From Marasmius tenuissimus (taxonomy: Eukaryota; Basidiomycota; Agaricomycetes; Agaricales; Marasmiaceae): a stretch of 64,000 nucleotides of DNA. Location: NCBI GenBank assembly GCA_029532415.1, contig JAQOTA010000060.1:4340001-4404000 (forward strand), read 5' to 3'. Under the pieces are notes generated by a model. That model was not told where the DNA came from. It saw nothing but the letters and a program-made list of their open reading frames with translations, and searched no databases. The translations under genes and the position numbers were made by a program. This document shows positions 1 through 10,000 of this stretch, in pieces (the first letter of the stretch is position 1; each line of letters begins with the position of its first letter).

Positions 1-289
1 TAGCCTTGTTCTTCGTCGGACTTGGTATCAGACTTGGTAGCGGCTTGAGAAAACAAGCATAAGCACAAGGTCTTCAAGAGTGATAAGGGGTTGAACATAC
101 CTTTGATGGAGCTCTCTCAGGGTTGCCATCGCTGCGGCCATGGTCACCACCAGCCACACAAACGTTGGCCTCCCCTCTCATACGGCCAGCTTCAGGTTCC
201 TCTCCAACTTCCTCCATGCAACCAGCTTCAACTCCCTCTTCGACCTCCTCCACACGGCCAGCTTCAGCCTCCTCTCTAACCTCCTCCAT
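1..289 (-). CDS. Acidic 12-residue-repeat protein, partial at window edge
   Basis: I do not recognise this gene. The minus-strand frame carries three imperfect 12-residue acidic repeats of the form EEV-EE-EAG, followed by a less acidic segment ending ERAPSK. A good donor (GTATGT) starts at 100 and an acceptor (CAAG) lies at 44-47, so the reading would continue into an exon at 43-1 that runs off the window. The first in-frame ATG is at 289. The frame is open to a TAG near 330, so an upstream exon could also be joined through the CAG near 322. The repeats suggest a low-complexity, possibly coiled acidic region. Function is unknown and the start is uncertain. Confidence 0.4.
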
Positions 290-293
290 ATAT
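186..293. repeat. 36-bp tandem repeat (3 imperfect copies)
   Basis: The word CCAGCTTCA recurs at 186, 222 and 258, an exact 36-bp period. On the minus strand each copy encodes one 12-residue acidic repeat, so the array keeps the frame and looks like an expanding coding minisatellite. Confidence 0.75.
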
Positions 294-329
294 CCGCTTT
301 CGTCGCCCTCCACACGAGTGTCCCCCTAA

Positions 330-932
330 GCTGTATGAGAGGCGAAGGGAAGAGAAAATTCTCAATGGAATGAGAATTTACGACAAGACTGGAGTCTTAG
401 TCGAAGGGAAGCAGGGAGGTGAAACAATGTTCATGAATTGATTCGGACGCCAGTCGAGGGTTAATCGGTATCGGAGATGAATGACGAGAGCTCGAGCAAC
501 AGATGGCGTACAGCGATGGTGAGGAATAAGCGACAGTGTTGTGGAGCATCGAGGTTGTGGAGTGAGGCAAGGTCCGGGATGGTTGAATTGAAAAGTGCCG
601 AACGGCATTCCAAGCTGCCAGTGGCTGGGCAGGTGGCTTGTCAGTTACTAGGGATCGGCTGAGTAATATTTATCACACTCGCTTCGCTTCACTCATCTCG
701 CTACTCTCTTCTTTCACCTCCACCACGTCCAACGATGCTCAAATTGCCATTTGGACCCAGTAAGTTTTTTTTCTCCGTTATTTTCCATTCAGTTGAGTTT
801 TAATAATCTCCTTGATTACCAGCCTCGCCTGAGCTCCACTATGCTTGGGTTTCGTATGGACCACACGCATGAATCCATTCGTGCGTTACCGCTGATTCCA
901 TTCAGCGGTACTTGACGGTCTCATATGATACT
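330..932. other. Intergenic region with a possible short upstream ORF
   Basis: There is no convincing gene here. A plus-strand ATG at 735 is followed after 25 nt by a good donor (GTAAGT) and then a CAG acceptor near 823. Spliced, it reads only about 24 codons to a TGA. This could be a spliced uORF or 5' leader of the gene at 1006, or chance. Weak ORFs on both strands at 378-662 show no recognisable features. Confidence 0.3.
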
Positions 933-940
933 TATAAAAG
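933..940 (+). promoter_or_regulatory. TATA box of the lysine-rich gene
   Basis: TATAAAAG lies 66 bp before the ATG at 1006, with a CT-rich stretch in between. This placement favours the ATG at 1006 over the in-frame ATG at 925, which would lie upstream of the TATA box. Confidence 0.5.
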
Positions 941-1005
941 CAGTCAAATTCATCACCCTTGGCCTCATTCCCATTCCCGTATCCTTCCTGTACACGCACG
1001 CACAC

Positions 1006-4000
1006 ATGCCCAAAGCGCCCAGAACGAGGACACAACCTGCTCGCAGGGCAAAGAAACCGGCCTCGAAGAAACAGCAGACGTCGAAGAAGCAGAAGACGGC
1101 GAAGCAGCCCACCAAGAAGAGGAAGCCCACCAAGCAGCAGCAGCTCACTTCCTTGAACGAGAGGATTCGCGACATTCTCGGAAACATCCGTCTCGTTTCG
1201 AATATTTTGGAACCTCTCCCTCCTCCGCAGCTCCGCAACCAGAGGCAGACATCGTCCATTTACATTGGGGCGACAGCTGGGGTGACAAGACCTGATCATC
1301 CGAGGTTCGGTGACCTAGGTCTGAAGTACTATGTAAGTTCCTTGTCTCCTTGCCTCAACTCTCGGTCGCTGACTCGCAAAATGATAGTTGCAGGACGGGC
1401 AAACCGTTTACCCGCTGCTTCAACCCGAAATCCCTAAACAGGTTCTCACCGGCAATGCCAGGCTTATGGCCTTATTGCGCCGGCGCAACGTACTAAATGG
1501 ATGGGTTTACCGGGAGGTGTCGGGCTGCTACGATGAAGATTCCGACGTGCCTCATGACGAGAACGACAATAACGACAATAACGTGTTGAACATGATGGAA
1601 ATCATGTGATACACTGTTGACGTGTTGTTTACGCGTCACACTATTTATAGAGCTACGCCTCTAGAACACTTGCGTTCTCATGCAAGTACTACGTCTCTGT
1701 CTACGTATCTCACTACGTACCTAGTAGTTTCATCATAAATGACACTATAGACAGTCGCTATCCAATAGCATAAGTAGAGCCTCCAATACATGAGGCAAAC
1801 ACGACTATGCTCACCAAGCATACTACCATTCATGGTAGAAGTACTTACATAGTACTAATGTCTTTTACGCCTTTAGGGCCGAATACCTACTTCTAGTAGT
1901 AGTTTCAGTTAGTGTAATACTCATTACATGTACCAGAAACTTATGTATAAAAGACTGGACGAAAGGCCTTAAGCCTTAGGACAATCTACTCGATTATCAC
2001 CTCTTCTCAAGCATCTCAAGACTACAAGAACACTCTGTGTATTACCCATGTGAGGTTTACTTCGTTATACCCACTGTGCACTTTAACTATGCTGGCTCAT
2101 CAGGTTATGGGCCCCGCAAGCGGTGGTCAGGTCGATGTTATGATCGGAGTAGCCTAGCTCCCGTGTGTCGCCACCATCCTAGCGGATGACCTGTAACCTA
2201 CATGGGTTATGGAAGTCTCTAGCGATGTCGGGCTTGTCATCGTCTGGTGTCAAGGTCAAAGGGTTGTTAGTTCCCTTTATACCTATCCACTTCGTCCCTG
2301 TACTGTTGCATGTTGCACGAACGCATGTACATACTGTCTTGGCTTCATCTTCTTCGGCATAGACCTATCCGCGCAAGCGGCTCTGTCTCCCTGCTGATAA
2401 CCCGGATTGGGCTTTGATCTTAGATTATCACTGCCTAATGCCGATGAAAACCAATGGTTGGCGATGATCCTCACCATGAGGCATCGTTTAGGGGTCTATG
2501 GGGTTGTGCTTATAAACCAACTCGCCATGATTCCTGACGGTCGAAAGACCGGGCATGAAATACATGCTGGGAGATTTGATCTCCTTACAACTAGGTTTTG
2601 ATACTATACAGTTTTACGGTATCACATGGCCATTTTAGTATGTACAGGGACTCCCCTCCCGATGACCCCTCTCTTCTACGTTATTGTTAAACTCTAGCTC
2701 ACCTATGATTGCTTTCTGGTCACCGATATGCCTAAGGCAGAGGGTGCATGAACTCAATTCATATGGATGACTAGGTTTAATAATAACTTTCTATGGGTCA
2801 CTCGGATAGTATGGGCTGATCACTCATACTTTTGCTAGTCTGGGGTTGAGACCAGATAGCACGATGGGACACCAGACACCGATACACACTGGGAACGTTG
2901 TAAGACCCTAGCAATTGGGCAGGGCTTCGTAACCAGATTAACTCCCCTGCACTACCTGCACGCGGTACACCCCATGATCTGCTTGACGCATACAGCCTGT
3001 TAAAAGTCCTAGACCTTTGGAGCATTTCTCGGTGTGCATCGAACCCTATTTATTTATGGGTGCTTCTTAGAAGCCTTCGTCGATTGACACTCTCTTGGCT
3101 CCACCCTTCTATATTTGAAGAGTATGCTCACGGGACTTTTGGCAGACCACAATATGTCTCAATCAGGATCAAGGTCTGCTTCTCATTCCCCAAGTGGTAA
3201 TCCCCCAACGACGTTTGTTCGCAATACGCCGGGATATACTCTAGGAACAGAAGTAGAAAATTCTGTAGAAGTTTATAACTACAATACGGAACCGTTGTAC
3301 TCTCAGGTTGCGGACAGCAACTTTCCTGCTGGGTCAGGAGGAATCAGTATCATTCCAGTTTTGCTAGATGATGGTTCGAATTTCGAAGATTGGTACCGAT
3401 TACTTGAGGGTTACCTCTTTACCCAAGGCATACCTCAAGCCTTGGATGAAGAAATGCCAGAAACATCCTCTCCTGCTACTTCAGGGGAAGCTACCGCTCT
3501 AATTGAGTGGACTTCTAGGCGTAACAAAGTAATTGGTATTATTAAAATGCGAACTCGTCGTGCTCACGACGCGCATGTTGATAAAACTTCGGTAATTTCA
3601 ACCTTATCTAAACTCAAATCTACGTTTGGGGTTCAATCCTCTTCAAAGATGATGAATCTATATACGGACTTGCATAACGTCCAACTCCCTGAACACCTTA
3701 ATCCAGTCCCAGGAATCAGTTACATGTTGACTGTTCGGGACCAACTTAAGGATCATGGGGTAGAAATTTCGGACGACTTGCTGTGTTTAATGATCACAGC
3801 TAAGCTTAATGAAAAGCGCTGGCAGCTTTTCAAGCAGCAAGTATCCCGTATGAAGAAGGAAGAACTTAAACCTACCGATTTGATTGCTGCAATTACGAAT
3901 GAATGGAATAGAAGGAATGGGATTCATTCTGGTCCTGCTGCCTATACTGCCCATAACGCCAAAATTTCTGGTGTTAATAGATTTAACTCTCCTCCCAAAT

Positions 4001-7000
4001 GGTCTGATCAGTCTTGTTCTGGTACTTCTGCAAATCAAAAGAAGAACAATAATAAAAATAATAACCAGAACCAGAACAATCAGAACCAAGGTGGATCTTC
4101 TTCCAAGAAAGGGAAGAAGAAAGGAGGAAAGGGCAAAGGAAAAGGCAAAGGAAAGAAGAAGGATACTCAAAAAGGGGGGCAACAATCGCACACTGCGGTA
4201 CTTGAACCTTCTGAGAAACCTTCTGAATACCAGAAACGAATTAATGCAGTAAACGAGCAAATCAGCTCAGTTTTTGAACGAGAAATGGCTGGGCCAGTTA
4301 ACGTTCATATGTCCTACCACTACCCCACTGGTAGCACATCTGCTCCAAACCCGTTCCAAAACACGTATGATTTTCAACAGGCACGCCTAGAAGAGAGAAT
4401 CGCTGCTGATAGAGAAGGTCGTCCTGTACGACACATCTCTGTACAAGAATGGAACAATAGACGAACTGTTCAACTAGATGAACAGGTTCGACAAGTAGAA
4501 GAAGCTATCGCTTTGGCTACTATTTCCAATTCAAACATAGACAGCGATGGAGATGAGATACCATCTTTGGTGTACATCTCTGATACTCCAACAGAACCTG
4601 ATAGTGACTCTTCATCTGATCATTCATCAAATGATAGTCATACATGTTCTGCATATTCTTATGGCGCGCATAGTAATGAAGAAATCATCTTCACAATGCC
4701 ACAACGAGAGGCGACACCTAATCATACTTCGCCTGAAGTTGACCAAGGTGAGAATCTCGAAGTAGCATCACCCACACAAGAAGACATACGTGTAACTGTT
4801 TCTACACCTCCTGACGATTATGGACCATGGGCAAATTCTATGTTTCCTAGGAACCACGCCGATCTTGTTCATTTGCTCAGACCAGAAAACTATTCTCAAG
4901 ATGGAGATGACATAAAAGAGCCACCTCTCATCAATAGAAAAGTTGAATGGCGATTCTTACAAGAATACAAAGAACAACATGATAACATGATGCGACGAGT
5001 TAACCTTAGGAATAATAGACCACATATAATAAATGGGATTAGACTCCCAATTCCAGTCGTCGAAGAGTTCCGAGACTTCGGAGATCAGACGACTAATGAC
5101 ATAGCATTAAAGGAATCCATGATCAGAATGCGTTATAAATCAATACGCAGTATACCAGACCACAATTTTTGGATCTGGATTCTGATCAGGACCAGAGAAT
5201 ATGTCGTTATGTATGCTATCAGAAGAGATGCAGTGCATAACATGACACCTCGTCAAGCTCTTCATGAATTACGCATACAACAAAGGATATTACATGTGGA
5301 AACAGTAGAAGATACCAAGTTCACGCTTCACTACGAATACCAAACCTGGAACCTTCAACACCTATCGACGGTTATAGCTGAAATCAATAATAAAAATTGG
5401 ATCAGCACCGTTGAAGATTTTGTTCAACGAGTAAAAAACCCTCGTTCAACTTCGGTGGATGAAGCTTTCCGAGTCAATAAGAAGAACTTCACACTTCCTG
5501 TACAAGTGATGAATCCTATCTTCTGGCATTCGTTAGTCAAGCTTGGTCTTGAAGGGAAATGGTTATTCGGAACGACAGACATAAGAGCGAGTCAATTTAG
5601 AACATCTCAATGGAGACAACCAGGGTTTAATAGGCGCTGGGTTCGCTTTATCCCTCATCTTAGTCTTCCAGATGTTCATAACTGGCATACGCACTTGTAC
5701 AAATGGATGAACAACATTAGAATGTCTGTTCCCATGACTCAGGCTGATATTCCTAGAAGAGAACTCGAGGGTGGTCGCTTCAATGAACGACCAAGAACAT
5801 ACCCTGGGGATTTCATGGAATTAGCCGAGTCACTTAATCGTTCCAAATCTCCAGTCCCTACTACCCATGAATACATAAATTGCCCCGCAACTACACCACC
5901 TAGAGTACAACAATGGCAGGACCAAGTCATTCATACTCCTCCAAGCTCTCCCGAATCTTTTTATGGCGTACAATCCTTAGAGGAAGATTACATTGATGTC
6001 CCTTCTCGTCCAACCACTGCTCCACCAGATCAACCGGAAAGACTTAGTCCGGTAGATGAACAACCTGAGGTTGACCCCTGGGTTACATCTTCAAGTGATC
6101 CCCGAAACTCTCAATTTGAAAATTACGGACCTGCAGTAATTGGACTAAGGACCAATGGACCGCCTTTACACGTTGCTGATGGCACAAGTATTGGCAATAT
6201 CACTTTGGTTGTCAATAACAATCAGCCATATCAAGCCACGAGATTCGTTCAATGGCAGAATTATAGACGCCAATTGGAAGCTTGGATAGAAGTTGAAGAA
6301 GCCGCGAACCAACGTTATCAAGACGAACTCAGAACAAGACGAGAGCATCTTGTTCGCCAAACATTCCAAAGTCAGGACCAAGAACCGCTTCAATGGCATG
6401 AACGGTACTTTGATGATAGTGACTATGGAGATGGCCTTGAAGGAGTTGATAACGATTGGGCTGAAAGCAACGATCGTGGAGACTGGCAAGTTTTTCAAAG
6501 TTCTAATAGTCAAACTTTCACTAAATCCTCGATGCAGAACTATCATATCCTAAGGAACTCAGTGCCAAGGAAATGTAGTATTACTTCTGTATATGCAACG
6601 ACGAAATATAAGTTGTTTTCTGCTGCATTTTCAAGTGATTGTGAAGTGAGAAATACGCGAAATGCCTGGCTACTTGATAGTGGGGCATCAGCGCATATGA
6701 CTCCGTATAAAACGGATTTCTCAGACTATCAGACCTTGGAAATGCCAATAGGTCTTACTACATCAGCGGGTGATAAAGCAAATGTGCAAATAGTAGGCTA
6801 TGGTACTGTCCTCATCCGACATACCAATAGCGCAGGAGTGACACAAGTCACAAAGTTATACCCAGTGATGTATAATCCAGACAGCCCACATCGTTTAATC
6901 TCTAGTGGGAAGTTCCGGAGTATAGGATACTATACTTTACTGGACTCTCCAGAGACTTCGATCCGGAGCAAGAAAGATGATTCTCTTTTAATGAGCTTTT

Positions 7001-10000
7001 ATCCAAGCCATAAAGATGATCCTTTACGATGGATGAACGCGAAGGTTCTTGTGGGAGAAACTTCCTTCACATCTGTTGTATCTTTCAATACTTCTGAATT
7101 ATGGCACAGACGTATGGGACACTGTGATCCCAGAGTCTTAGGAAAATTAATGGATAATGTTAAAGGGCTTCCAACAAAGTTGGTTACTTCGAAGGGAGAA
7201 ACGAAACCATGCCGAGGCTGTGCCAAAGGCAAGATGGTTGCCAAATCGTACCCTTTATCCTTAAAACGAGCGAAGGAGCCTCTTGAGCTCGTGCACGGTG
7301 ATTTGATAGAATATCCAACTCGCTCTTACTATCAAAACGAATATGCATTAACCTTATTCGATGATGCAACATCATACGGATGGGTATATCCAATTCGTAA
7401 AAAGAGCGATACAGATCAGAAATTGCGCAATTGGCTAGCTCTTGTAGAGCGTCAGACTAATAAAAAGGTCAAAAGTGTGCATTTCGATCGAGGGGGAGAA
7501 TTCTTTTCAAATGAGCAATGGGATTGGTATAACTCTCTAGGAATATTTCCACAAAGAGGTTCTCCCAACGTGCATGAACAGAATGGACGAGCGGAAAGAT
7601 TTAATCGCACACTGCGAGAAAAATCTGAAGCTATGCGCTTTCAGGCTTGTGCGCCTGAAAACTGGTGGGAATTTGCAATTCTCACAGCTGTCCATATCTA
7701 CAATAGAACTCCTATTCGTTCAAGGAAATACAGAACTCCAGTTGAATTGTTTGAAAATAAGAAGCCTGATGTTTCATACTTCAGGACGTTCGGTTGTGGC
7801 GCATATGCATACATACCGAAACGTAAAAATAAGCTTGCTCCACACTCTGAAGCAATGATTTTCATTGGTTACGAGAGCGGATCAAAAGCTTATCGATTCT
7901 TTCGAACAACCAACAATTCTGTATACATTACTCCACAAGCAGTTTTCGATGAGAACTGGTTTCCTAAATGTCAAAAAGAAGTGCCCGGATCCATAGAGTT
8001 TGATAAAACCGACAAACCTGTCCGGTCTATACCCTTTCCAACGTACCCATACGATGGCCACGAAGATCATCACAACGATGATGATTTCTTCAATCCTCCA
8101 CCTCCACCAGGATCAGATGATGACGATCATCAGCCTGGAGGAGATCCTCCCTTGGATCCTATCCCAGATGATAAAAGCGATGATGTGCACAACGGCAATC
8201 ATCCAAATACTGATGGATTCGGATCACCGAAAGGCTCCGATCACAATCCTAATCAGTATGGTCCGGATCCACGGTCTGCTGGTTCTTCTGGACGAACAAA
8301 TCCTTTTGGATTTCGCCAAGCTGACTATGATGAGTGGGAGAACTTACGAGCTCCTCCACCAGCAGCTGTCAGAAGAAACCCTCCAAGAAATAGAGTAACT
8401 CCCAACCGTCCATTTAATGTTTACGGAAATCGACATCCTGTTGAGATCGAACGAGATATCGATTCTCGAGCACGCTGGCAAAGTCAGATTAATCCGACAA
8501 ATGAACCTGAAACAATACCAAATAGGGTTCCTGATCCAGCCGCTCCTATGGACACAGATGATGATATGAGCGATCTTGCTCAGCAAGGGGGAGAAAATTA
8601 CTTGGTTTACTTGCTGAATAACGGTCATCAACTATATGGTCTACAAGCCAGTAGTTATGATAACGTTCGTGAATGGACATACAAACAAGTCCAGAAGCGT
8701 CCTAAAGATGAACGACCATCTTGGGAAGCAGCATGCAGACTTGAATTACAATCACTCAAAGATAGAAACGTCTTTGATGTGGTTACATTACCCAAAGGCC
8801 GAAAAGCGGTGAAATCCCGCTGGGTATTTGACATCAAATCTGATGGCCGAAAGAAGGCAAGACTTGTTGCGAAAGGATTTTCGCAGAAACAAGGGATAGA
8901 CTATAACGAGTTGTTCTCTCCTGTAGTACGATTCGAAACCGTACGACTTCTATTGGCACTAGCAGCGCTTGAAGATTGGAAGATCTCTGCGCTAGACGTT
9001 AAAACAGCATTTCTTTATGGTGCCTTAGATGAGGAGATCTACATGGAACAACCTGAAGGCTTCGTTACGGACTCCAGCAAGGTTTGGAGGTTACGCAAAG
9101 CATTGTACGGATTAAAACAGGCTTCTCGTGCCTGGTGGCGTCAGTGTACTGAATCCATGAAACGTCTGGGATTCAAACGATGCTTATCCGATGCTGGCGT
9201 ATATGTTTTCAACAAGAATGGCAATATGGTCATTGCCGTCGTCTATGTCGACGATGCTTTATTTATGGGTCCTGATCGCAACCTTGTCAACAGACTAAAA
9301 AGCGAATTCATGAAAATCTGGGAATGCCGAGATTTAGGCGAACCAACAGAATTTCTGCGAATGCAAATTACTCGAGATCGGAAGAATCGCAGACTGATCC
9401 TTGATCAGCGAGACTATAGTCGTTAATGAACGAATTGAACTTCCCTATTCGATCAGTTCCATGTGTTAGCGACAACCAAGGCGCTATCTTTCTCAGCAGC
9501 AATGAAGCTACTGATAAAAGAACAAAACACATTGACAATCGATACCACTTCATTAGGGAAGCAGTGGAACACGGAAAGACTCGAATCTATTTCGTTGAAA
9601 CTGCTAAACAACCTGCTGATCTTCTTACGAAGAATCTTGGCAGAACAAAGTTCGAATTGTTCAGGCAATCTTTAGGATTAACATTTCACTAGTTCCATAA
9701 TCGCATGATGAACTTAGTGAGGGGGAGTGTTGAACATGATGGAAATCATGTGATACACTGTTGACGTGTTGTTTACGCGTCACACTATTTATAGAGCTAC
9801 GCCTCTAGAACACTTGCGTTCTCATGCAAGTACTACGTCTCTGTCTACGTATCTCACTACGTACCTAGTAGTTTCATCATAAATGACACTATAGACAGTC
9901 GCTATCCAATAGCATAAGTAGAGCCTCCAATACATGAGGCAAACACGACTATGCTCACCAAGCATACTACCATTCATGGTAGAAGTACTTACATAGTACT

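Noticed and set aside
735..873. A 24-codon spliced gene
   Set aside because: Splice signals are good but the product is very short and unrecognised. It fits a uORF or leader of the gene at 1006 equally well, so I did not list it as a CDS.
3787..4260. 157-codon minus-strand ORF with hydrophobic runs
   Set aside because: It is the antisense of the Asn/Lys/Gly-rich Gag tail of element 1. The hydrophobicity is a by-product of the complementary codons.
9424..9428. TAATG stop-start overlap between Pol and the RNase H remnant, as a termination-reinitiation signal
   Set aside because: The second frame lacks the catalytic half of RNase H and the junction coincides with a large deletion, so the overlap is most likely chance.
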